Assembly: GCA_044348005.1 (NCBI GenBank)
Contig: JBIKTR010000003.1
Span: 124,001-188,000, forward strand
Reading direction: 5' to 3'
DNA: 64,000 nt
From: JAJTHC01 sp044348005
Lineage (GTDB): Bacteria > Cyanobacteriota > Vampirovibrionia > Vampirovibrionales > JAJTHC01
The notes below the pieces were generated by a model that did not search any database, was not told the origin of the DNA, and worked only from the letters and a program-made list of their open reading frames with translations. A program made the position numbers and the translations under genes. Shown piece after piece: positions 53,567-62,070 of this stretch (positions within the stretch are counted from its first letter, which is position 1; the number at the start of each line of letters is the position of its first letter).

Positions 53567-53834
53567 CCACAAGAATAGAGGAGGCATAGTCATAGCCCAA
53601 GGCAAACTCCATGTCATGGGCTTCTAAAATCAGCGGGCCTTTGTTGGGGACTTTTGAAAGCACGCAAACGGTGTCTCCCACCCCTAAACCAAAGCGCAAC
53701 AAGGTCAATTCCGCTTCAGTATTCAGCAATTGCACAATTTTACAGCAGGTGCCTTTTGATTGTGCCGCTAGGGTAGAAGCGCCATCAGGCAAGGAGTGAT
53801 TTTTTTTTGAAGGAACGGGCATTGTAAAAACCAT
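53550..53834 (-). CDS. feoA: FeoA, SH3-like partner of FeoB
   Basis: 94 residues. An SH3-like domain with TLLRFGLGVGDTVCVLSKVP, a short loop, and FALGYDYASSILVDA, the standard FeoA ending. The first ~25 residues are a polar extension. It supports FeoB assembly. GGAG lies 10 bases before ATG 53834. It is the first gene of a feoA-feoB unit. A near-palindrome lies ~170 bp upstream. Confidence 0.88.
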   Translation of the reverse strand: MVFTMPVPSKKNHSLPDGASTLAAQSKGTCCKIVQLLNTEAELTLLRFGLGVGDTVCVLSKVPNKGPLILEAHDMEFALGYDYASSILVDAIRE

Positions 53835-53935
53835 CAGTTGTTTTCTCCGAAAGACGAGTCAAAAAGAACGCCTTTAATGGAAACCATGACTTAATGGGTT
53901 CATTCTAATGCAAACGCGTGTCATTTGCAACGTAA

Positions 53936-53970
53936 AAACGCAGACGCTTTTGAATCTGCGTTTCTGTATT
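53936..53970. terminator. Hairpin with T runs, feoA leader or bidirectional terminator
   Basis: AAACGCAGA (53936-53944) pairs with TCTGCGTTT (53955-53963). The plus strand continues TCTGTATTTTTTT shortly after; the minus strand has only TTTTT at the stem base. There is no plus-strand gene to end here, so it may instead lie in the feoAB leader RNA. Confidence 0.5.
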
Positions 53971-54006
53971 TTTTTGATGGATGGTCAACAATTTTATTCA
54001 CTCAGG

Positions 54007-54023
54007 ATGATTTTCTTAATCAT
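54007..54023 (-). promoter_or_regulatory. Inverted repeat upstream of feoA, possible iron-regulator site
   Basis: ATGATT-TTCTT-AATCAT is a perfect 6-bp inverted repeat 173 bp upstream of feoA. AT-rich symmetry of this size is typical of Fur or DtxR-type operators, but it does not match the full Fur consensus. The assignment rests on position. Confidence 0.3.
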
Positions 54024-54131
54024 TTCTTTATTATAGAAGATGTGCTGAAAAGGTCAACATTTTTTTATATAGTGTTTTATACATAAGATAAGTGGCGGTC
54101 TTGACAATCATTGTATTTTGGGGTTTCTCCC

Positions 54132-54320
54132 TCCGTTTAACGCTGGTGCTTGGGGGTCTTTGCGCCGCCAAACCGCCATAGGCGGTCTACATGTTAGCTT
54201 GTCTGATAAATAGGGAGATTGTTCACAACCCCCAAAGGCGGTTCAAGGAGGGGGAAGGGAGGACGTATTGCGTTTCTCCTCCCTCATTTCCCCCTCCTTG
54301 AAAATCCACCCCCTTTTGAC
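54132..54320 (+). repeat. Dispersed repeat family B, copy B2 with covarying hairpin
   Basis: Leader TCCGTTTAACGCTGGTGCTT and GGGGGTCTTTG match B1. A ~55-nt insertion containing CCGCC-ATA-GGCGG separates it from ACCCCCAAAGGCGG and the main hairpin: TTCAAGGAGGGGG (54242-54254) pairs with CCCCCTCCTTGAA (54290-54302), and inner GGGAGGA (54257-54263) pairs with TCCTCCC (54277-54283). The stem sequences differ from B1 on both arms. The feoA-secA gap (53835-54580) has no convincing gene. Confidence 0.8.
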
Positions 54321-54580
54321 CTACCTCCTCGCATCATTCTCGTTGCACGACGTCCGCAAAATCGCTCGGGGATTCGCAGTGCGCTCACCCGCTCGGATTT
54401 AGTGCTTGGACGCCTGCTTTAGCAACCATTTAAGGCGAGTCGCTTTTTGTTAAAAAACACTATAATTGTAGAAACGTGCTTGGAAATAGGCCATTTGCGT
54501 GAAGGTTTCAGCGTGTTTCTGTATTTGTGCTACAATAACCTACATATTCATACCCTTTGACTGCTGGAGCACGATTCGCC

Positions 54581-57500
54581 ATGATGCTAGGACTACTAGA
54601 AAAACTATTTGGATCCGCCAACGAACGTAAAATTCGTAAAATTGAACACATCGTGGATGAAGTCGGTTCTTTTGAAGCGACGTTGAGTCGCTTAAGTGAT
54701 GATGAATTACGCGCCAAAACCGCTTTTTTCCAAGAAGAACTCCGCAACCGCCCCAAAGAAGCCGACCCGAAAGAAGATTACAAAGCGGAACAAGAATTGC
54801 TCGATACCATGTTGCCTGAAGCGTTTGCGGTGTGTCGTGAAGCGAGTAAGCGTGTGTTGGGCATGCGTCATTATGACGTTCAAATTATTGGCGGTTATGT
54901 GCTTCACAAAGGCAACATTGCTGAAATGCGCACAGGAGAAGGAAAAACGCTTGTGGCTACTTTGCCCGTGTACCTCAATGCCCTTACGGGAAAAGGCGTG
55001 CATGTGGTGACTGTGAATGATTACTTGGCGAAACGAGACAGCGAATGGATGGGGCAACTCTACCGGTTTTTAGGCTTAAGCGTCGATTGTGTGCTTTCAA
55101 GCAATACGGGCTTTCAACCCCCTTTTATCAAAAAACAAGCGTATGCCGCGGATATTACCTATGGCACCAATAATGAGTTTGGCTTTGATTACCTGAGAGA
55201 CAATATGGCCAACACCCTAGATGCCATGACCCAGCGTCCCTTTCACTATGCGGTGATTGACGAAGTCGACAGTATTTTGATTGATGAAGCCCGCACGCCG
55301 TTGATTATTAGCGGTAAGCTCGAACAGTCGGCTGAAACCTACTTTACCATGGCCAAACTGGCCCCGTTGTTTGAAGTAGACAAACACTTCACTTCAGACG
55401 CCAAAACCAAGAACGTGGTGTTGACCGATGAAGGCTTGGATCAAGCCGCCAACTTATTGGGTTTAGATGACTTATTCACCGAAAACTTGAGCTTGGCGCA
55501 TCACTTAATTTCAGCCTTAAAAGCCAAGCACCTGTACAGGCGAGATGTAGACTACGTCGTTCAAAATGACCAAGTCGTGATTGTGGATGAGTTTACGGGT
55601 CGCCTGATGGAAGGGCGTCGATGGAGCGATGGGTTGCATCAAGCCGTGGAAGCCAAAGAAAAGGTCGAGATTCAAGACGAAACGCAAACGCTTGCCAGTA
55701 TTACCTTTCAAAACCTCTTTCGTTTGTACCCCAAACTTTCGGGCATGACGGGAACAGCCATGACCGAAGAAAGTGAGTTTTCTAAAATTTACAACTTAGA
55801 AGTCACCGCCATTCCCACCAACCGTAAAGATGTACGTGAAGATTTACCAGATCAAATTTTTAAAGGCGAAGCCATTAAATACCTCAAAGTCGCCGAATCC
55901 ATTGCCATGCGTCACCATGAAGGCCGCCCCGTGTTGGTGGGAACCACCACCATTGAACAATCTGAATATGTGTCGCAACTCATCACCGATGCCACGCCTC
56001 ATGTGGACTACCTAAAAGGCAAGTCGGCTCGCTTTTTAGACGTCTTGAACAATCATAAATTGCCCGATGCGATTACCGCCTTTACGCCTCTTTTTGCCAA
56101 TTTAGACACGTTGACCTATGAAGCGTGGCAAACGACTGTTGAGCCTTTTAAAGCCAGCTTGCAGGCGTCTTATGAAACGGCCAAATGGCTTGAAAATATG
56201 GAAGGTAGTGTCATTGCGATTGACCAAATTCGAAAGGGTATACCGCATCACGTGTTAAATGCCAAAGCTCATGCTCAAGAAGCGTCCATTGTGGCGCAAG
56301 CGGGGCGTTTAGGGGCTGTGACCATTGCCACCAATATGGCCGGCCGCGGCACGGATATTCTGCTAGGTGGAAACCCCGAAGCCATGGTCAAAGACGAACT
56401 CACCGCTCAAGACATTGACTGGCAAAGCCTCAGCGAAGCTGAATTTAAAGCCAAAGTCGCTGAACGCCAACCGATAACGGATGCGGAGCGTCAAGCCGTG
56501 CTGGATTTAGGGGGCTTGTACATTATTGGCAGCGAACGCCATGAAAGTCGCCGTATTGACAACCAGTTACGCGGGCGCGCTGGTCGTCAGGGAGACCCTG
56601 GCACCACGCAGTTTTTCTTGTCCCTAGAAGATAGTTTGTTGCGTTTGTTTCCGTCTCAAATGGTGATGAATGCGATGACGGCCATGAACTTTGAAGAAAG
56701 TATTCCGTTGTCGGACAAATTACTGAGCTCTTCGCTTGAAGTGGCTCAAAAAAAGGTGGAAGCCTATCACTTTGACATCCGTAAAAACGTGTTACAGTAT
56801 GACGATGTGCTAACCGAACAGCGCAAGTTGATTTACCGCCAGCGTAAAAGCGTGCTAGAACTGGATGGTTTGCGAGAGTCGATGCTTCACATGCTCAACA
56901 AAGTCATGGAACGATGCGTCAGTAGCACCCTAACCCTTGAATTCGTCGCTGGCGGGCAAGACGCCGACACCCAACGCGCCTTGCAAGACGTCTACCAATC
57001 CGCCGTTGAAATGATTCCCAATTTACAAGCCGTCCTTCGTGTGGAAGATCTGCACAACAAGGAGTTTCGTGAGTTGATTGCCCTGTTGCAAGCCAAAGCC
57101 CAGGAACTTTACGTGGATTTAGAAACACAAATCGGGCAATTGATGCAACAACTTCAGCAAGAACACGGTGTTCAGCTCAGCGGGCAAGACGCCCTTCAAC
57201 GCGCTGAATGGGAAGCCCAAGGCTTGAGCGAAGCCACCATTGCTGAGCGTTTGCACCCCTTGCGTCAAATGGAACGAGACATCACGCTTCAGGTGGTTGA
57301 CAACCGATGGGTCGACTACCTCCATAATTTAGACATGTTACGCGACGGCATTGGCCTGCGTGCTTATGGCCAGAAGGATCCCTTGGTGGAATATAAGCGT
57401 GAAGCGTTTGAATTGTTCCAGCGTTTGATGTGGCAGATTCAAAACGATGTGGTCAGCCTATTTTTCCGCAGTAAGATTCAAATCGATGTGCCTGTGTCTG

Positions 57501-57643
57501 AAAATTTTGACGCCGAAGCCTTTGCCCGCAGTCACGGCATGGAAAAGCAGTATGTGGAAGGCGCTGAAGACGCGGGGGAGTCTCAACCGATGGCTCCACT
57601 TGAAGCGTTGACTACGGCGGAAACCACAGGCGACTTAAGTTAA
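54581..57643 (+). CDS. secA: Preprotein translocase ATPase SecA
   Basis: 1020 residues from ATG 54581, against ~900 in E. coli. Motor domains: MRTGEGKTLVATLPVYLNAL (Walker A), TVNDYLAKRDSEWM, TNNEFGFDYLRDNMA, DEVDSILIDEARTPLIISG (Walker B) and NMAGRGTDILLGGNPE, plus GRAGRQGDPGTTQFFLSLED. Extra residues lie in the second nucleotide-binding domain: about 75 residues around FLDVLNNHKLPDAI to SLQASYETAKWLENM. The C-terminus ends without the Cys-rich SecB-binding zinc motif. It drives Sec export together with SecG (also in this window). Confidence 0.96.
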   Translation: MMLGLLEKLFGSANERKIRKIEHIVDEVGSFEATLSRLSDDELRAKTAFFQEELRNRPKEADPKEDYKAEQELLDTMLPEAFAVCREASKRVLGMRHYDVQIIGGYVLHKGNIAEMRTGEGKTLVATLPVYLNALTGKGVHVVTVNDYLAKRDSEWMGQLYRFLGLSVDCVLSSNTGFQPPFIKKQAYAADITYGTNNEFGFDYLRDNMANTLDAMTQRPFHYAVIDEVDSILIDEARTPLIISGKLEQSAETYFTMAKLAPLFEVDKHFTSDAKTKNVVLTDEGLDQAANLLGLDDLFTENLSLAHHLISALKAKHLYRRDVDYVVQNDQVVIVDEFTGRLMEGRRWSDGLHQAVEAKEKVEIQDETQTLASITFQNLFRLYPKLSGMTGTAMTEESEFSKIYNLEVTAIPTNRKDVREDLPDQIFKGEAIKYLKVAESIAMRHHEGRPVLVGTTTIEQSEYVSQLITDATPHVDYLKGKSARFLDVLNNHKLPDAITAFTPLFANLDTLTYEAWQTTVEPFKASLQASYETAKWLENMEGSVIAIDQIRKGIPHHVLNAKAHAQEASIVAQAGRLGAVTIATNMAGRGTDILLGGNPEAMVKDELTAQDIDWQSLSEAEFKAKVAERQPITDAERQAVLDLGGLYIIGSERHESRRIDNQLRGRAGRQGDPGTTQFFLSLEDSLLRLFPSQMVMNAMTAMNFEESIPLSDKLLSSSLEVAQKKVEAYHFDIRKNVLQYDDVLTEQRKLIYRQRKSVLELDGLRESMLHMLNKVMERCVSSTLTLEFVAGGQDADTQRALQDVYQSAVEMIPNLQAVLRVEDLHNKEFRELIALLQAKAQELYVDLETQIGQLMQQLQQEHGVQLSGQDALQRAEWEAQGLSEATIAERLHPLRQMERDITLQVVDNRWVDYLHNLDMLRDGIGLRAYGQKDPLVEYKREAFELFQRLMWQIQNDVVSLFFRSKIQIDVPVSENFDAEAFARSHGMEKQYVEGAEDAGESQPMAPLEALTTAETTGDLS

Positions 57644-57669
57644 GTATCTTATAAAGCAAGACTATTTTG

Positions 57670-57709
57670 TGCGTACGGTATTGACATATCGTACGCATTA
57701 TATTATACT
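57670..57709 (+). promoter_or_regulatory. Promoter and operator of the HicAB-type module
   Basis: TTGACA (57681-57686), a 17-base spacer and TATACT (57704-57709) form a near-ideal promoter. A perfect inverted repeat, TGCGTACG (57670-57677) and CGTACGCA (57690-57697), brackets the -35 box with 20-base spacing, as expected for an autoregulating antitoxin. Confidence 0.75.
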
Positions 57710-57742
57710 GAAAGTGTCAACGTCCAAAATAAAGACATTTGT

Positions 57743-57961
57743 ATGAGTCCACTCAATGAAAAAGCCTTTGAAAAACTGGTACGTTCTTATGGCTGTTCGA
57801 TCGCACACAGTACCAAACACCATAAGATCATTGATATTGATGGACTTTTGCTGATGCCCTTTGCGATACATCACAGTAAAGGATCGAAACGAGAAGTGTT
57901 GGATGTTTATGTCAGACAGTTTTTAAGAAAAATGAAAGATGCCAATCGTGAACCCAAGTAA
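57743..57961 (+). CDS. HicA-like toxin (putative mRNA interferase)
   Basis: 72 residues with the HicA plan: a double-stranded-RNA-binding-like fold, an N-terminal helix (FEKLVRSYGCSI), the His strand (STKHHKIIDIDGLLLMP) with two His at the catalytic position, HHSKG, and a closing helix (VDVYVRQFLRKM-like). HicA toxins cleave mRNA and are neutralised by HicB. The gene overlaps the antitoxin gene by 23 bp, toxin first, the usual order. Assignment is by size, motif and partner. Confidence 0.7.
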   Translation: MSPLNEKAFEKLVRSYGCSIAHSTKHHKIIDIDGLLLMPFAIHHSKGSKREVLDVYVRQFLRKMKDANREPK

Positions 57962-58373
57962 AAAACAACTCATGGAAGACGCTCGTGTTGAATGGAGCGA
58001 AGAAGACAATTGCTTTACCGCATACTGCCCCAGTTGGGACATCGCCATTGGCACAGGTATGAGCAAAGATTCCGCCATGGAAATGCTGTCCGAAATGTTG
58101 GATGATTGCTTAGAAGATTTAGCTCAAAACAAAGTCGCCGAACTTTCAAAACCCAAACCTGTGGGACGCCCCGCCTTAGGACGTGAAACCTTCAACACCA
58201 AACTAAAACCCGAAATTAAAGACTTTTTAAAAAAGGCTGCCAAAGCCAATAAAATCAGTGCAGGGGAGTTCATTGAACGGTTGATCGCCCTTCAATTTGA
58301 GAATGTACCGAATCCGCAACATCGTAAAGGGGATGTCCTTTTTCTCAACAACACGAAAGATGTGTGGATCTAG
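57939..58373 (+). CDS. HicB-like antitoxin with C-terminal DNA-binding region
   Basis: 144 residues. The N-terminal HicB domain (ARVEWSEEDNCFTAYCPSWD, then AMEMLSEMLDDCLEDLAQ) is a partly degenerate RNase H fold that caps the toxin. A Pro/Lys linker follows, and a C-terminal segment (FNTKLKPEIKDFLKKAAKAN, ISAGEFIERLIAL) that reads like a ribbon-helix-helix DNA-binding domain. It likely represses the promoter at 57670-57709. A GTG at 57948 is an alternative start. Confidence 0.72.
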   Translation: MPIVNPSKKQLMEDARVEWSEEDNCFTAYCPSWDIAIGTGMSKDSAMEMLSEMLDDCLEDLAQNKVAELSKPKPVGRPALGRETFNTKLKPEIKDFLKKAAKANKISAGEFIERLIALQFENVPNPQHRKGDVLFLNNTKDVWI

Positions 58374-58374
58374 A

Positions 58375-58524
58375 TATAGCCGTCTTTAGAGCTTTCTGTA
58401 CAGGTGGCTAGACGAGGAGCCTAGATTATTTTGTGAGGGCGTGTACATAGACGTACATAACGGAACAAAATAATCGTAGCGACAAAGTATAGACCCTGAA
58501 CAGGAAGCTCTAAAGGCGGCTATA
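58375..58524 (+). repeat. Dispersed structured repeat family C, copy C2 (150 nt)
   Basis: Outer stem TATAGCCG-CTTTAGAGCTT-CTGT pairs with ACAG-AAGCTCTAAAG-CGGCTATA. CAGG/CCTG and CTA/TAG pairs follow. Next come the conserved AGGAGCCTAGA (58415-58425), a variable arm ATTATTTTGT pairing with ACAAAATAAT, and the core GTGTACATAGACGTACATAA (58441-58460). Same length and plan as C1, with different paired sequences. It sits between the convergent hicB-like and DUF2400 genes. Confidence 0.8.
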
Positions 58525-59344
58525 GACGACCCCGCACCTCATCGACGCCATAACCCAAGAAGGCAAAGTCATAACGACACGGATCCCCCTGGTTAAAGCG
58601 AGCCAGCCGTGCCGTCAACTCTTCTGCGGCCTTCCAATCGGTGCTGTTTCGCTTGAGTAAACCCCACTGCCGAGACAACCGCCCCACATGGGTATCCATG
58701 GGCATGAGCAAGGCGTGGGGCGGGATTACAGACGTCCACACGCCAAAATCAACGGCATTTTCACCCAAGAACTGGTCATCTCGACACAGCCAGCGTAAGG
58801 CCATGTGCAGACGTTTGCAGGCTCCGCCTGTAGCAGGATGAGGCACCAAGTAGCGTGTGCCATAACTATAGCCCCCCGCTAAAAAATCGGGAGGCAACCA
58901 CGCATCCAACCAAGCGCTCATCACGGGCTTTAGGGTGTCACGCGTCACGCCGTGTTGGGTTTGGGGCAAACGTTCTAAACACGCCAGGTGCGACGGATGC
59001 CGTTCATAAAAGGCGTGCCACCACCGCAGTAACTGCACCAAATCCGCCCCCGTATTAAAGCGGTAGATGAAGCCTGCCAGGCGTTTTTCCACAGGCGCGA
59101 GACTTTCCGCGTGAAGCACGTCGTAGACGGGGGCTTCCAGACGGTCGAACAATTCGGTCAACTTGCGGATGATGACTTCTCGCCTGCCGTAGCTCAACAA
59201 AGACGCCAACAAGGCGTTGGCTTCACATCGAGCAAGATCATGCTTAAACGACGCTGCAAACTGCATGGGGTCGTCTCGCACAAAATCAGGGTGATGATAG
59301 GTCGCCACAAGGGCATCGAGCTGGGCTTTGCGGTGTGGCTTCAC
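58520..59344 (-). CDS. TIGR02757 / DUF2400 family protein
   Basis: 274 residues matching the family throughout: NALLASLLSYGRREVIIRKL, FIYRFNTGADLVQLL, the C-terminal signature KRLHMALRWLCRDD, VDFGVWTSVIPPHALLMPMD, then THVGRLSRQWGLLKR and YDFAFLGYGVDE. Function not established; the helix-hairpin-helix-like layout suggests a DNA glycosylase relative. The stop overlaps the end of repeat C2. The start overlaps the next gene by 4 bp. Confidence 0.85.
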   Translation of the reverse strand: MKPHRKAQLDALVATYHHPDFVRDDPMQFAASFKHDLARCEANALLASLLSYGRREVIIRKLTELFDRLEAPVYDVLHAESLAPVEKRLAGFIYRFNTGADLVQLLRWWHAFYERHPSHLACLERLPQTQHGVTRDTLKPVMSAWLDAWLPPDFLAGGYSYGTRYLVPHPATGGACKRLHMALRWLCRDDQFLGENAVDFGVWTSVIPPHALLMPMDTHVGRLSRQWGLLKRNSTDWKAAEELTARLARFNQGDPCRYDFAFLGYGVDEVRGRL

Positions 59345-60438
59345 GCAATGGCATCCAGCGTGGAGGCTTTTTTGAGGATGCTTTCTCGAAGAGAGGGCGG
59401 TAAAAATGGTGGTTTTACGACACTATACACATAAATAAACGCCAAGTGCGTGGAAAATAAAAAGCCAAAAAACAAGCCCACATTCAACAGCATATTCACC
59501 CACACGTTGCCTGAATGCGCCAAGGGGTACATCACAAAAAAGCCCAAAATCCCGACTTGAGCCGCCGCAATAAAGACGGCTCGCAGGTAATCGTGCTTAA
59601 AAAATCGCCATTGCAAAATCAAGGCTCGACCAATGGATGCATCCGTCACCAGCATCGTCACCCACCACAAGGCGGTGGCGAGAAAGACCCCTAAGGCCGA
59701 AATCATGGAAATAAACAGGCCCATCATCCACTGGCTAATCAACGTAATTTGGGTGGCAGGCAATTTTAAAAGCATCGCTTGCATTTGAGCCGAACTGAGA
59801 TTGGCCAACCGTTCAAGCGATTCAGGCGTGGCTTGCGCGAACAAATCAGGCACGCCATAGGTTTTATAAATCAGGATAAAGGGCAGAATCACCGCTGCTG
59901 CAAAGGCGATGCCTTGAATGGCGTTAATGGCGAAACTACGTCCCCAAAAGCGTCCGATGCCTTGAAACATAGGGGTAATGGTGGGTCGTAAAAAGCTTGG
60001 ATGCTCAAGTTTGCTGGCGTCTTGCACGGGGCTTTGATCCCCTTCTGTGCGTTGCAGCGGGTTCATCCATCGCGGGGGGGCTTCTAACGACGCTTGGCTA
60101 AAATCAGCAAACGGCACGCGGGCAGGGTCTAATAACAGTTCTTTGGGGTGCTTTTGGGCTTCTTCTAACATCAACAACCATGTGCGCGCATGCAGGACTT
60201 GCATCCAGCCACTCATCAGCGTTAGGGTCGTCAGCATACATAAGCCTTGCCAAAGCAAAATCACGCCTTCGCCTGTGGCGAGTTGAGCAGGCGAGGGACT
60301 CAGCAGGCCACTTAAAAGCAGAATTAAAAACAGCGGGTACATCACATCCGCATGACGCCCCGTTTGTAACCACGCCGATTTCAGCATCCAGCCCAGTCGC
60401 AAGGGGGTATTCCAAGTGGTTTCCCAAAAAGACGTCAC
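59341..60438 (-). CDS. Integral membrane protein of unknown function
   Basis: 365 residues with about six membrane helices: two near the N-terminus (DVMYPLFLILLLSGLLS and LLWQGLCMLTTLTLMSGW), a charged ~100-residue cytoplasmic loop, then four more (AAAVILPFILIY, GLFISMISALGVFLATALWW, FIAAAQVGILGFFVMYPL, LNVGLFFGFLFSTHLAFIYVY). It resembles DUF4013-type proteins in layout, but I cannot confirm a family. It is translationally coupled (ATGA overlap) to the DUF2400 gene. Confidence 0.65.
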   Translation of the reverse strand: MTSFWETTWNTPLRLGWMLKSAWLQTGRHADVMYPLFLILLLSGLLSPSPAQLATGEGVILLWQGLCMLTTLTLMSGWMQVLHARTWLLMLEEAQKHPKELLLDPARVPFADFSQASLEAPPRWMNPLQRTEGDQSPVQDASKLEHPSFLRPTITPMFQGIGRFWGRSFAINAIQGIAFAAAVILPFILIYKTYGVPDLFAQATPESLERLANLSSAQMQAMLLKLPATQITLISQWMMGLFISMISALGVFLATALWWVTMLVTDASIGRALILQWRFFKHDYLRAVFIAAAQVGILGFFVMYPLAHSGNVWVNMLLNVGLFFGFLFSTHLAFIYVYSVVKPPFLPPSLRESILKKASTLDAIA

Positions 60439-60567
60439 AACGCATTCCTCAATCTAATCAAACCAATTAAAAATTAAGTCTAGCATAAAATCCTATTTCT
60501 GTTATGATAAAAATTAAGGTTATGAGTCTATAACACCTTGTGTTTAATTTATATGGAGACCCTGAAA

Positions 60568-60882
60568 ATGATGTTTGATATGGCCAAAATGATGAATCAA
60601 GCCAAAAAAATGCAAGATCAAATGATGAAAATTCAAGAAGAATTGGCGTCAACACGCTTTGAAGGGAAGTCCAAGAACGGGCAAGTAAGTGTTTCTTGTA
60701 CAGGGAAATTTGAAGACTGGAAAGTGGACATCGCCAAAGAAGCCCAAGGGAATCAAACTGGTGCTTTAGTGGTAGAAGCCCTTGAAGCCTTAACACAATC
60801 GATTATGACGCAAACCCAAGACAAAATGGGCGTTTTGACCAAAGGCCTCAACATTCCGGGGTTCAAACTACCGGGTATGTAA
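60568..60882 (+). CDS. ybaB: YbaB/EbfC nucleoid-associated protein
   Basis: 104 residues from ATG 60568; GGAG at 60555-60558 fits this start, while upstream in-frame ATGs do not. A Met-rich amphipathic helix (MAKMMNQAKKMQDQMMKIQE) is followed by the FEGKSKNGQVSVSCTGKFED strands and a C-terminal helix ending in the family's NIPGFKLPGM. It is a small DNA-binding dimer usually found beside dnaX-recR; here it precedes mreB instead. Confidence 0.9.
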   Translation: MMFDMAKMMNQAKKMQDQMMKIQEELASTRFEGKSKNGQVSVSCTGKFEDWKVDIAKEAQGNQTGALVVEALEALTQSIMTQTQDKMGVLTKGLNIPGFKLPGM

Positions 60883-60969
60883 CGGGCCACTGCTGATTTT
60901 GTTTGCTTGTCTTAAACTAAAAGGGGTTATTTGTTTAACTTAACCCACCCAACAAGGAGTTCCCCCATC

Positions 60970-62058
60970 GTGAAATGGTTTAACTGGTTTAATTGGTTTG
61001 GCAACCGCCTCGAAACCCAAGATTTAGGCATTGACTTAGGTACCGCCAACACCTTGATTTGTTCCACCAAAAAAGGCGTCGTGTTGCGTGAACCTTCGGT
61101 TGTTGCCGTTGATTCTAGCCAGTTGCCCCCCCAAGTCTTGGCAGTTGGCCTTGAAGCCCGCGCCATGATGGGACGCACCCCCACCAACATTCGGGCCGTG
61201 CGCCCCCTGCGTGAAGGCGTGATCACTGATTTTGAGTGGGCTGAAGCCATGTTACGAGAGTTCATTACCAAAGTCACTGAAGGCAACAACAACGTGTTTA
61301 CAGGCGCTTTAGGGCGTGTGGTGGTGTGTGTGCCGAGTCAAGCCACAGAAGTGGAGCGTCGTGCGGTTGGGGATGCCGCCTTTTCCGCCGATGCGCGTTA
61401 CGTCTACATTGTGGACGAACCCATGGCCGCTGCCATTGGGGCGGGCATGCCTGTGGACAAACCCACGGGTTCGATGATTGTGGACATTGGCGGAGGCACC
61501 ACTGAAATCGCGGTATTGAGCTTAAATGGCATCGTCGTTCGAGACAGCCTGCGCATTGCGGGCGATCAAATGAATGAAGAATTGCAAGAATATCTTCGCG
61601 CCGAACATAATCTCGCCATTGGCGAACGTACGGCAGAAGACATTAAGCACACCTTGGGCAGTGCGTCTGAAAGTACGGTAGAAGCTGAAATGGATGTGCG
61701 TGGCATTGATTTAACCTCAGGTTTACCGGCCACCGTAACGCTTACGACGACTGAAATTCGTGAAACCCTCTTGCCCACCATCAATAAAATCATTGACGCC
61801 ATTAAAGGAACCCTTGCCAATACCCCCCCCGAAATGGCCGCCGATATTATGGATCGCGGGATTATGTTGGCTGGCGGTGGTGCGTTACTAAAGGGTTTAG
61901 ATGAACTTATTCAAGAAGAAGTACAAGTGCCTGTTTACGTCGCAGAAGACCCCCTTTCCTGCGTGGTGATTGGGGCTGAGCGTATTTTGACGGATCCTGT
62001 CTACAAAAAAGTGCTGGAACTCACCGAATACGACGGTCGCGTTTCCGTGATGCGATAG
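60970..62058 (+). CDS. mreB: Rod-shape protein MreB
   Basis: 362 residues from GTG 60970, with AAGGAG 12 bases before it. Actin-fold phosphate loops: DLGIDLGTANTLI, VVCVPSQATEVERRAVGDAA, MIVDIGGGTTEIAVLSL and MLAGGGALLKGLDELIQEE. The N-terminus is MKWFNWFNWFGNR, an aromatic amphipathic stretch from a threefold WFN repeat that probably anchors the filament in the membrane. It guides lateral wall synthesis. mreC and mreD do not follow. Confidence 0.95.
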   Translation: MKWFNWFNWFGNRLETQDLGIDLGTANTLICSTKKGVVLREPSVVAVDSSQLPPQVLAVGLEARAMMGRTPTNIRAVRPLREGVITDFEWAEAMLREFITKVTEGNNNVFTGALGRVVVCVPSQATEVERRAVGDAAFSADARYVYIVDEPMAAAIGAGMPVDKPTGSMIVDIGGGTTEIAVLSLNGIVVRDSLRIAGDQMNEELQEYLRAEHNLAIGERTAEDIKHTLGSASESTVEAEMDVRGIDLTSGLPATVTLTTTEIRETLLPTINKIIDAIKGTLANTPPEMAADIMDRGIMLAGGGALLKGLDELIQEEVQVPVYVAEDPLSCVVIGAERILTDPVYKKVLELTEYDGRVSVMR

Positions 62059-62070
62059 AATCGCCTTGCC

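Noticed and set aside
54219..54422. 67-codon ORF in the feoA-secA gap
   Set aside because: It lies in repeat B2 and is Arg/Pro-rich noise.
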